Below are positions 50,295 through 60,435 of a DNA stretch of 64,000 nucleotides, piece by piece; positions within the stretch are counted from its first letter, which is position 1, and every line of letters starts with the position of its first letter. The notes beneath the pieces were generated by a model that was given only the letters and a program-made list of their open reading frames with translations, ran no database searches and had not been told where the DNA came from. Source of the DNA: Rhyzopertha dominica (lineage: Eukaryota; Arthropoda; Insecta; Coleoptera; Bostrichidae). The DNA lies in assembly GCA_025024175.1 (NCBI GenBank), contig QCXZ01000064.1, positions 21,076,286 through 21,140,285 of the forward strand, in the 5' to 3' direction. A program made the position numbers and the translations under genes.

Positions 50295-50706
50295 ATTGTG
50301 AAGGAACTGTTGGTGAAAGAAGTCCGTGAGCCCAACGAAAAATTTTCTGACGAAACGTGGTGTGCCGAAGACGAATTGCCCGAAGAAACACGCTGCAAAA
50401 TCGAAGGTCTCAAGGCCATGGCACGATGGCTGCTCGGTCTGAAACAAGACACAGCGTCGGCTCAGAAAACATTTAGGATGCTGAATGCTTTCATCCTAAA
50501 TAAGGGTGACCTTCTGCAGTCTGGAAAACTTTTCCCGGCGGAAATGTCTTGGTTGAGATTGTCAGCTGGATGTGCGATGTTAAAAGTTTGCGAGCAGAAG
50601 GGCGTCGGAGACCAATATACAGCAGAGCAGTTTTATAATCTCTCACAGCTGATGGTGGACGAAGTTAAACAAGTGAGGGAATTGTTTGCCATCAAACTGC
50701 ATAAAG
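50295..50706 (+). CDS. pds5: Pds5 coding exon 3 (residues 788-924 and one base)
   Basis: Begins IVKELLVKEVREPNEKF in phase 0 after CGCTTCAG. It carries LKAMARWLLGL, AQKTFRMLNAF, GDLLQSGKLFPAEMSWLRL and CAMLKVCEQKGVGDQYTAEQ, among the most conserved blocks of the Pds5 family. It ends KLHK plus one base (G) before GTAAGA at 50707. Intact. Confidence 0.97.
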
Positions 50707-50779
50707 GTAAGAAGTTAATTTAAATTTTGTGTAAACCTGTAGAAAGTAAGAGTTTGTGATTTTAATTTTTTTTTGGNTT

Positions 50780-51490
50780 AACATATTTTGTGTGCATTNT
50801 ANTAAAAAAAAATTTCAGTCAAATTTTCAGCTCTTAATTTCAAACAGTTTTTGTTTTTCAAAAAAAAACCTTTTTTGATTTTATTATTTCTTAATAGTAA
50901 AATTGAAAATTAGTGAGTTGCAATTTTTTTTCTTAATTCTTGCGAGCAATAGGCATGAAAGAAATATTTTTATTATGGTTTCCAGATGAACATCCGACTT
51001 TTAGTGTAAAAAATTAAAATTTAAATATTTTTTTGAAGTGACGACAAATTTTGTCAGAAAATGTCGTATACTCTTATATCCTGAGAAATTTTTTCGATTT
51101 TTTGAAAGTGGTGGAATAATGTGAAAGAGTTAAACAGTATTTTTTCTGTAATCTTGCGTTTAAACAATCTTATATTTCTTTTATAGTAAAAAGAATGTAT
51201 AAAAAATATTTTTTACTGAAAACTATGAACTATATTACTTAAAAAAAAATTCTAACTTCTAATGGGCTTTACACAAGCACTTTGCAATAAAATAATAGAA
51301 AATTGTTTTTAAATAATGTAGTTCTTAATTTTAAGTAAAAAAGTGTTTTTTATATATTTTCTTTCCACAAAAAATATTATTTAAATGTGGTTCCACCACT
51401 GCAAAAAAGGTTTTTTTTTAAAACTTGGAAATGGTTTGAGATTAAGAGCTGAAAATTTGACTGAATTTTTATATGGCACCCAATAAAAAA
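50780..51490. mobile_element. Inverted-repeat element in Pds5 intron 3
   Basis: TTCAGTCAAATTTTCAGCTCTTAAT at about 50815 is repeated as its reverse complement near 51445-51470. The arms extend through AAAAAAACCTTTTTT on both sides. The ends beyond the arms are diverged and contain Ns, so boundaries are approximate. No coding capacity. Confidence 0.55.
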
Positions 51491-51699
51491 AGCAGGGGTG
51501 CAGATTTCCCATATATATCCGGCTAAACCCTTTATATGTTACATTTTTAGGCTGGGTTCATTAAGTTTAAAACATTTTCAAATGGACCATCTTGTATATA
51601 TGGCATTTTAGAATCCTCATAAAATTTAATGATTATCTTATTAAGAATGTGTGTGGTCTTAGTAGGGCTGCTGTAAAGCATCAGTTGCAAGTATTATTT

Positions 51700-52560
51700 C
51701 AGCAAATATCATTCTTTTTATTCGAAATATTCTCCGTCTTCATCATTGCAACATTTTNCATGATCAGTTAGCATTNTGAATGAGTTTTTAGTTCGTTTGT
51801 ATCAGTCGGNNTTAATATGTCCGGTCNATGCCTTTTGGATAAATGTAGTTTGGAAAATAAAATTATGTGAGTACAGGGTGTGGTTGAAGGTTAAAATACT
51901 ACTTTTGATCTAAAAATTAGTGAGTAATGTCGAAAGATGAGATGGAGCATTATTGTGCAAAAGCAAACTTCCTTCTTTACGGTATTTTGGCCACACATGT
52001 TGAATACGCAACAACAGAAACTTCATAACATCAAGTTAAAACACAGCAGTAATTGTTTGACCTGATGGAATGAATTCTTGATAGATAATACCCTCAGAAT
52101 CGTAGAAATAACTCAACAGTATCTTCTTTTCTTTGGATTTGGCTCAGTTGGTTGCTTCCTTTCTGCACTTTAAGGCTTGATTTCGAAATGGTATGGAAAA
52201 CACAATGTTTTGTCATCAGTCACGAAGGAATATCTGAAGTTTTGGTCCTTTTCTTTTATAATTGTTTAATCATGTCTCTGCAATATTGAATTAGAAGCGA
52301 TTTTTCGTAGTCTGTCAATCTGTATAAATTGAATTTTTGAATATAATTCAATTTCACTTCCAGGCATCCCAATGAATATTTCGGCTTACTTTTGATGAAT
52401 TCATACCTTTTCAATGTTACTTTCAGTCAACACTGTTTTGGAAGGATCTGGTTCTTTGTCATCTTGTATGTTGTCTCAACTTTCCTGGAATTGCTTAAAC
52501 CATTGTACACACTGGTAGTTTATTTGCTCTTTGTTCAAATTTCATTCTTCTATCAATGCC
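51700..52560 (-). pseudogene. Mariner transposase pseudogene 1
   Basis: The minus strand shows the mariner order from right to left. A KFEQRAN-like start is near 52550. WFKQFQES then DDKEPDPSK and ESNIEKV follow at 52500-52420. FVTDDKTLCFPY holds the first catalytic aspartate near 52215. FYDSEGIIYQEFIPSGQT is at about 52050-52110. LLLHNNAPSH is near 51945, where the second catalytic aspartate has become asparagine, and EDGEYFE forms the C-terminus near 51735. Multiple frameshifts and stops, and several Ns in the C-terminal part, make it non-functional. Confidence 0.75.
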
Positions 52561-52619
52561 ATAAACAAAGTCACATTAAGTGTGATATCTCAGTTTCTAC
52601 TGAATCAAATATCATGGCA

Positions 52620-53610
52620 AGCAGTCATTCTTTTTGAAAGTTTCATGGCCACACCACTTTTGTTGGTTTAGGTTCATTTTGAAACACCCACTCGATTGCT
52701 GTATAGTTTGAGATTTGTATTATATACCCAGGATTCATCACTTGTTACTATGTTATAAAAAGGGGAATGAAGTTGGACTAACCCAATGTAATTTTTAGTT
52801 TTCAAGACACCTACAATTAGTGCTAATTTGTGCTGATAATTTTACAATTTGTGCTGGTGTCCATAATAAATTATTAGCTGTTAAATAGAGGTTGGTCCAA
52901 CTTCACACAGCACAAATGGGCACTAATGGACAACATAAAATTTAAATTTTTAACATGGGCTGCACTGCGTGAAGTTTCAACCATTAATAACTAATTACTG
53001 ACAACATAAAATTAAATTTTCTAACATGGGCTGCACTGTGTGAAGTTTCAACCATTAATAAATAATTATGGATACCACCACAAATTGTAAACTTATCAGC
53101 ACAAATTAGCAACAATTGTTAGTGTCTTGAAAACTTCAAAAATTACATTGGGTTTGTACAATTTCACGCTCACGCACCCTGTTATATATTTGAATTTGAA
53201 TAACCACATTGAAGTTTTTGTAAAATTTCCTTACACCATTTGGCATGTGCCAGATTTAACCTCTGAAAAGCTTTCTGACTTGCCAGTCATCATGCAAAAT
53301 CATATTTATTTGTTTTGCCGTATTGCCTAGGGATGCCTTTCTCTCATTGTAAGTCACAAGTCAATCTGATAATATTTCACACACAGCATCAATATTTTTC
53401 TCAACAACAAAAGTGCATGGACACCCTTCGCAAAGATCATCTTTAAAGGTTGGTCTTCCATGCTTAAATTTTGTAAATCATTTGCAAATCACAGTTTTGG
53501 ATGTTGCTTCATTCCAAAATACTGAACTAAGTTTTTCCACACATTGTTTTGGTGTTGAACCATATCAAACAACATAAATCATCACTTGAAAATCAAGACT
53601 CAAAATTTTT
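52620..53610 (-). pseudogene. Mariner transposase pseudogene 2, split by a MITE
   Basis: The N-terminal part at 53575-53190 reads EATSKTV, then FKHGRPTFKDDLCEGCP, ENIDAV-like sequence and ILHDDWQVRKL. After the inverted-repeat insertion at 52754-53186, it resumes on the same strand with VTSDESWVY (first catalytic aspartate, about 52735) and EWVFQNEPKPTKVVWP at 52650-52700. It then abuts pseudogene 1 and lacks the second and third catalytic regions. The family resembles the SETMAR/mariner type. Stops and shifts are frequent. Confidence 0.7.
52754..53186. mobile_element. Inverted-repeat MITE inserted into mariner pseudogene 2
   Basis: Left arm AACCCAATGTAATTTTTAGTTTTCAAGACAC... and right arm ...GTGTCTTGAAAACTTCAAAAATTACATTGGGTTT are reverse complements over about 110 bp. 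Inside, a 71-bp unit with ACATGGGCTGCACTG is tandemly duplicated at about 52929 and 53000. The insertion separates two collinear parts of the mariner gene. The target duplication is unclear. Confidence 0.7.
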
Positions 53611-53800
53611 ATTTTTGATAAAATTGTTACTTTGTTAAATTTTGTTAAGACGAAACTTATATGTTTTAAATCGAACTGTCAAGTGAATTATAGATGAAAA
53701 ATGTCTGGATTCACGAATATTGGAATATTGTAGAATGCTGGTAATGCAAGTAGTATTTGATTTTGTAAAGTATCCTATTAACATTTTAATTATATTGCAG

Positions 53801-54237
53801 GATTGGGTAGAGGTCTTCCCAACCGGTGCTTACCATTAGACTTCATGGGCTATTACGCTTTGGCTGGCAGAGAACCTGAAAACCGATTAAGAGCAACCAT
53901 CCGCAATTACATGGTAACAGATATCAACAGGCGACGTGATTACGTAAAAGCTCTGACGATGGGCCCTGGTCAGATGGAGAAGGCACTGGGGCAACTGCCA
54001 CACATCTTACCAGATTACATGTTAGTTTTTGCTATACCCGTGCTGGCTCATGATCCCGCTTTGTCTAGGTGGGACGACGTTCAAGATTTAACTAGGGCCA
54101 AACAGTGCTTGTGGTTCATACTGGAACCTTTGGTGACAAAGAACGATTACTTTAGTTATGGGTTTTATAAGAATTTGATCGAAAGGATGAAGAATCATAA
54201 AGACGCTGTCTCACCTGATGACGATTCAATTAATTAT
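53801..54237 (+). CDS. pds5: Pds5 coding exon 4 (residues 925-1070)
   Basis: Follows TATATTGCAG and completes the split glycine codon. It then reads LGRGLPNRCLPLDFMGYYAL, matching the conserved LP-N-CLPLDFMG-Y block, followed by RRDYVKAL, HILPDYMLVFAIPVLAHDP and a FSYGFYKNLIERMK segment. It ends SINY in phase 0 before GTAAGT. The few codons open past the donor are intronic. Confidence 0.97.
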
Positions 54238-54484
54238 GTAAGTATTTTGTTATTTATTGCCTGCAAATTTTCAGTGACCTTGATTTGTTAACTTGATATT
54301 AATAAATTTTGTCGAAAATTTCTTAATTGTGCAATACCATTTATTTTTTTTAATTTTGCCATTCTTAAACAAAAAATTTTCAAACTTTAGGTAATATTTT
54401 TTTTTAATTATTAATGACCCTGCCAGCTTAGGGCAATTAGCCAGCTCATTACGTGATCTTTATTGGAATTAAATTGTATTACAG

Positions 54485-55042
54485 GTCGACAGATATAACT
54501 TTGCGGGTCGGTTTCTGATGTGCTGGTATGCGCAGTAAATTCTGGAGGGGAGAGCGCCTCTCGAGTTCGTTTCTAACCTACTGTATGAAAGTGAAATAAC
54601 AGAGCCGNACTGTGTATATTTTGTCAGCGTGTAGATTTTTAACGTGAATCAAAATGGAATTGCGATTAAGTATCCTTTATTGCTACAGTTTGGGTGTAAT
54701 AATGGTCTAAAACAAATTTGCATAAAGGGTACATAAAACCATATAGTTACTAGCCCTTTGAGTGTGTACTGTATTCTATACGCGTCATTTATGTTATGCC
54801 GGTCCTGTACACACTGGGAGTCTCGAGGCGAGCATGAAGGCTATCCTCTTTCCTCCGAATGCATTCTCTCTTGTTCGTTTGCGCAGCTACCTCTGAATCT
54901 CACCCGTAATCTTATTTCTGTCTGTACATTAGGTACATAATTAAACGTTCACAACATCCATACCTTACGTGGGATTCGAACCCACAGCCTACCTGGACAT
55001 AGGCAGTCGCGCTTCCGTGCTACCCACTAGACCAGATAATCA
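54485..55042 (-). repeat. tRNA-derived SINE
   Basis: On the minus strand the segment starts near 55042 with a tRNA-like head. An A-box-like TAGTGGGTAGCACGG is at about 55013-55027, and a perfect B box GGTTCGAATCC lies at 54972-54982 within a GTGGG/CCCAC stem. The acceptor ends do not pair, so it is not a functional tRNA. The less AT-rich body extends left; the tail at about 54485 is my estimate and no target duplication was found. Confidence 0.5.
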
Positions 55043-55837
55043 ATATTATTGCATTTTAACGGTTGACTAATTAATAATATTTTTAAGACTTGAAATTGGG
55101 GAATTTCCTTGTCAGTTCAGGTATACCTGTATAGGTGGCGTCATCATGACCATTACCACAAAAAATACTATATTTCTGAAATATTTGACAGTTGTGAAAT
55201 AATAGGAATAAAATTTTAATGAAATTTTAGAATTATCAGAAATAAAATTACTATACACAGTTTTAATAGTTTACATACACAAAAAAAATATTATTTACAA
55301 TGTTTATGAGCAGTAAAGTCAAAAAAGGTACTCCGCAGTTAATTTTTAATATCTTATTGATATAATTGGTATTCTTTAATTTATCAAAATGTCTATTGAA
55401 TTATACAAACAAAGGAAGCTTCAAGCCTATATGCATTAGAAGATGATCAGGAAATCAGAAATATTACTAGTTATTTTGTTTCTTCACACATGGCGTAAGC
55501 TTTGACAACAAGGAAATTTAACTTTGGTGAATGTCTATGAGCAAGTCTCTGCACTTTATGAAGTTGAATAATATGGACTTTATTCGAAATTGCATTGATC
55601 TTATGAGAACAAACTTTTGATAAGTGTATTCAAAAATATACTTTGTATTTTCTCGAAATCCTATTTTGCAAGTCATTTGTATCATGATGTAGAGGGTGTC
55701 TCATATTCATTGTAATTGTAGGGTATCTCAGTAACTATTAATGCTAGAGGGTTGCGGTTTTGACATTATTGTATTACTTTTTTGTTGTGAGTTGAGCTGT
55801 ATCATCGCCGTTTTTGTATCGTGTATTGTTTAAAGCT

Positions 55838-56590
55838 ATAGTCAACTTTTGAAAAATGTAACATTTCTTCAGTTCTCAATATCTTGATTGGCTATGTAGA
55901 TACAAAAAAACTGTTAAGATGTTTTTTATAGATATTTTTATTCTGAATTTAGTGGCGAATTTATAATCCTTTTAGGGGTCACATTTTAGAGATATAATAC
56001 AAACTTGCTTTTTTCTTAATGAAAACCATAGTTGGCTTTGCTAAGGTTGAAAACACCTATTTTTTCTGATTTAAAAAATGTATACATTGTTAGGTTTATT
56101 TTTACTAATTTTTGAATCATTTAATTTTTTTTGATAATTTAATCAGTTTTACGTTTACATGCAGTAGGCTATGGAATAAGAAAACACACAATATAATTTA
56201 TATTATTAAGAAAAATTTTAATCCATTACAAATAATATACGCATATTTGAATACATACATAACACTTTCTAAGAGCGCTTATGCAGTTTTTTATCGGTAA
56301 TCCAGGAGGCCATCTAACTAATGAAAATTATTGTTTATTTGCAGATAAGTGCCTATTCATTGTTTAGCATTATTATTTATATCCATTTTGATGAAAAACT
56401 CAATTAATTACAAAAACTCGAATAATACCAAAATTGGTAAAAATAAACAATGTATAGATTTTGTTAATCAGAAAAAATAGGTCTAATCAACCATAGGGAA
56501 GCCAACTATGATTTCCATTTTAAAAAATGCAAGTTGTTGTTATATCTCAAAAATGTGTCCTCCTAAAAAATTTTGAGTACGCCACTGGAA
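55838..56590. mobile_element. Inverted-repeat element family F, copy 2 (uninterrupted)
   Basis: Arms at 55950-56140 and 56400-56590 are reverse complements with moderate divergence. Shared features are AGTGGCG at the outer edge, ACATTTT-GAGATATAA, AACTTGC, CATAGTTGGCTT and CCTATTTTTTCTGATT. The left extension to 55838 is shared with the copy at 41634. No coding capacity. Confidence 0.65.
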
Positions 56591-57741
56591 AGAGAAAATT
56601 CAGATCTGCATTATATTTTCTTGTAAACAATTCACAAAATTGCATACGTCTGTTAGCATCTCCTGGCTGGCCTTGGCTAATGTGCAGTTTTAAGGGATGA
56701 TACCTTTCTTTTTATAGAGTCTTTTGAACTGTAGACTTCCATTCATATTTTGTATTACATCAGTCACTTTGAATGGATCTTTATGACGGCTGTTAGTGGG
56801 TTTGTTAAATGAACCATGTTATTTCAAATTCACCATCAAATTTCTAAATACAGTTTTGTGGTTGCCTTCTTTGTGGAAATTTTGTCAAGTACATATCGCA
56901 CATTCAGAAGAACAATGACACAAGTGCAAATTTTGAATTTCTTAGATAATTGCAGGTATATCGAATTAGTCAGAAATATTCATTCTTTCCATAGTGCAAT
57001 GACTTAATTGTAGTATGCACTAAGTTTAACCCAAAGAGTAATATCATTCCAAAATTTTATTAACCATTTTTCAGCAGCATTATGAAAGCTGTAAAGATTA
57101 CAGTTATTATTACTAAGATTTCCTTGCACTTATTGTTCCAAACACTTATTTTTGTCAATAGGCTGTCTTGCCAAAGCAAATATTAGTTTTAATACATTAT
57201 TTGTGACATTAAATTCAAAGTATAATTCAATTATAATAGTGTCAGTGAAGAACGGCAAATGGCATGTCATTGACATTGCTTATTTCTTAATAATGTTCTT
57301 GAAACTGAATGCCATATTTAAAACTGAATAAATTTGCTGCACTTTATAGCTTTCTCTGTTAGTTGCAAAATTAATATTGCTTTGTTAGCCAATGATAAGA
57401 GATTAAAAAGAAACTTAAATCACTTTTTTTTTAATACAAAACAAACTTCTACTGAATAGCAACAGCAGAAATATTTAACACATGCAGAGACATTAAATAA
57501 ATGAAAACTTTTAACAGCACATGAGCAGATATTGCTGCAAATGAAAAAGGATTTTACCCGAAATCAGTCATTTCAACAAGAAAATAGTTAGCACTTACTA
57601 TATTTTCAAACTCATGTTGTTGAAGTTCAACATTAAAATTTAAGACTCTTTGTCACAGGTTTGGTATCATAGTAAAGCATATAAAAAAAATCACACATGG
57701 TGAGTATTTCAGCCCATAAGAAATTGCAAAGTAAATAGCTA

Positions 57742-58124
57742 TTAAGAGCGTTCCACAGTCAAGGTGCTTATATATTGGTAAATTTAGATATTTTATAAAA
57801 TATTTTCATTCATATTAACTTCTCGCAAGAAAGTGAAATGTAGCTCCGTAGACTAATTATGTCTTAATGTATTCTCAAAATTTCAACAAATTTTACATGC
57901 AAATAAACGAGAAGCATGTTTTTTTTCCAAGAGAGGGGAGAAAAACTATTGCACTGCTTTATTTACAAGATCTTTTTTTTTGTAATTTTTAGAATACATT
58001 AAGACATAAGTAATCTACGGAGCTACATTTCGCTCTCTTGCGAAAAGTGAATATGAACAAAAATATTTCATAAAATATTTACATTAACCAATACATACGC
58101 ATCTTGACTGTGGAACGCTCTTAA
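57742..58124. mobile_element. 383-bp palindromic MITE flanked by TTAA
   Basis: Ends TTAAGAGCGTTCCACAGTCAAG and its reverse complement CTTGACTGTGGAACGCTCTTAA are nearly perfect. The arms run for about 135 bp (through GTAGCTCCGTAGA). TTAA at both borders could be a piggyBac-type target duplication, or TA with adjacent matching bases. No open frame. Confidence 0.75.
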
Positions 58125-58265
58125 ACTAAAAGGATATTAAAAAAAATCTCCAACCAGTGGATTTGCCAGTGAAAAGTGCCTTAACATAGTGAAAATTACA
58201 ACCTTGAAAAACTACAAACAAATACGTTGGCGAAATTTTGAAAATTGCCATTTTGGTTTTTGCAC

Positions 58266-59660
58266 AATGGGGTTGTAGACCACATTTTTTTTATTGCAGA
58301 ATATGAATCTACATAAAAAATAATAGACCCCTGTTAACTTATCTTTTTTCCAAATCGCTTAGATAAACGTCAAAAAAATGGTAAAGTTTAAATATTTGAA
58401 TGTGTGACGTAGGTTGACCCTGCCGCTTGTGATTGGCAGCAGCTGTGTGTTGTTGCCAGGGTACAATAATTTTCAGCGTTCCAGTTGCCTATGCGTGTTT
58501 TTCGCTGTCAACTGCCGACGAACGGACGAAGAGCATCATTCATAACCTCTCAGTAACAGTAACCCTCGTGTGTTTTTTCGCTTTTGTTTATCGATCACGA
58601 TTATATCCTTCAAAACGTGGACGAAATGGCTGCTGAAAAGAAATGTTTTGTGCCAACATGCGTAAATACTAGTATTGTTGGTCCAGAGAAGAAATTTTTA
58701 ATTGTACCCGAAGAAAAATTGAGACGAAAATTGCGGTACTATTCAGTAGATGCAGCACTAACAGCAAGTCGCTTGTGTTAAAGAAAATCCTCGCAAAATC
58801 AAGCCAAACGCAAATGTAAACAAACAGATCATCTGTGTATCTGTACAGTGTTGCCACTGGGGCTGATGCTGATAGAAATTCCGCTAGATTGCCGCCTCCA
58901 ATCCGCTAAAATTTTTAAGACAGGGTAATCTGTTGATATACAAGGGGATTTATTATTTATTTTACATAAATAATTATTAGTTTCCTACAATTATGCTATA
59001 ACGTTAAAAATATCGTTGTCGAGCTCGTGTTCCTTTCAGAAATATGTTTCTTTGCTTTTTACTTGGTTTAAGATAATAATATCTGCCTCATCTGACAGTC
59101 TGAGCTGCAACGTGAAACACACAAGCACTATTGAGACGTTGGTAAATTTTGGATTGTTAGGTAAAAAATGCAGGAAATGTAATATTTCCCAGGCAAGGAA
59201 TACAGTAATCATTGAGTCACCTAGCATAAATAAATCGATTGTAGATACTTCATATTTAAGTTTCCCATATTTATACGCCAAAGTGAAACATTAATATTAA
59301 TTAAAAACTTTCTTATTCCGTTAAAATGTCTGCTAACCGCTAAAACTTATATTTTTCGGTTGGGCGAGAATTTTATCCGCTAAGTTGGCAACACTGAACA
59401 GATGTCTCTTCTATGAGTCAAACGCGAAATCACGGTATGTTTACCGTGGCGAAATGCCATCCCACCACACTACCCACTCTAGCCGGGTCAACTGACGTTG
59501 CTAGCAATATTTGAATTTAGCGGAAAACTTTAGAAGGCGAAAATAAGACTATATAACATTAGAAATATTTTTTTGTTACTAGTATCTCACTTCATTGGGT
59601 CTAGAAAAACCTACAAATGTGTTGCAATAACGATTTGTGATCGAGGGCTACAACCCCATT
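58266..59660 (+). mobile_element. P-like non-autonomous element candidate with THAP fragment, in Pds5 intron 4
   Basis: AATGGGGTTGTAG at 58266 and CTACAACCCCATT at 59648-59660 are perfect 13-base inverted ends. Weaker similarity continues inward (TTATTGCA, TAGACCC). The enclosed 1.4 kb carries a THAP start codon region near its left end and another internal inverted pair around CAGTGTTGCCA (about 58846 and 59385). No transposase core and no clear 8-bp target duplication were seen. Confidence 0.45.
58626..58781 (+). pseudogene. THAP-domain fragment (third in the window)
   Basis: Opens MAAEKKCFVPTCVNTSIVGP then EKKFLIVPEEKLRRK, a typical THAP beginning with C-x4-C. It then loses the W...C-x2-H half and stops at 58779-58781. 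The upstream 200 bases are GC-richer and promoter-like. It is similar in layout to the 34.1-kb exon, probably a related P-like lineage. Confidence 0.6.
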
Positions 59661-60153
59661 ATTTCTATAGCTATAAACAGCAGATACATTACATTGAAAC
59701 TATTTAGCCTATCATTAAATTTTGCACGTTTCATCTCATTTAACCGACTTTGTATCTTATACCGTTTCAGGGATACCCATGCTGTGCATTATTAAGTGGG
59801 ACTTTGTAAAAAATATCAAAAAATTTTGTGTTTTGCACAACATACATGATGTTATTTATAGGTTATCTAACCTTAAGTAGTTTTGAAATTCAGTTATATG
59901 TATTCAAACTTATTGGTTATCATCATCCATAATCACGACATTCAATACTAACATATATTATAAAGCTATGCATTTTCATACAAGTCGCAAATATATTAAA
60001 ATGAAATTTTTATGTAATGAATGAAATTAAAATTTTATGGAGTCAAATATGCTTGAACTGAAAAATTAAAAGTGGTAAGTTCTTCGTTCCTCTTTTAATA
60101 AAATTTTGCTCATCCCTGCATACCTTGATGTATAACATACTGTGTATTTTCAG

Positions 60154-60435
60154 AAAATCTGGGCGTTGTGCGACTTGGCGTCAGGCCTGTTACTAACGAA
60201 GGCCACCAACTATGACCTGAAAGACTTCCCGGCCGAAGCACGCATTCCCATCATGTATTTCGCACCGCAGCAAGATTTTGTGAACACCAGAGTATTCCTA
60301 CCTCCAGAATTACAGTATCAGCCGAATAAGAAAACTCCCATCACACTAGCCATGGTCAACTCTGATCGACAAGCAAAGAAACCCAAGAGCAAACCTAAAC
60401 CTGAAGCTTGCGGCCCACTTGGAACCGATATCAAG
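60154..60435 (+). CDS. pds5: Pds5 coding exon 5 (residues 1071-1164)
   Basis: Begins KIWALCDLASGLLLTKATNY in phase 0 after GTGTATTTTCAG. It continues with NTRVFLPPELQYQPNKKTPI, the conserved end of the Pds5 HEAT region. It finishes with a lysine-rich stretch (KKPKSKPKPE) resembling the basic tail of the family, then DIK before GTAGCT at 60436. With exons 1-4 the coding total is 3492 bases, 1164 codons. Drosophila Pds5 is about 1.2 thousand residues and vertebrate forms are longer, so a short C-terminal part remains downstream, probably outside the window. Confidence 0.95.

Noticed and set aside
54961..55034. Functional tRNA gene on the minus strand
   Set aside because: The T arm is perfect, but the 5' and 3' acceptor strands do not pair, so it is a SINE head.
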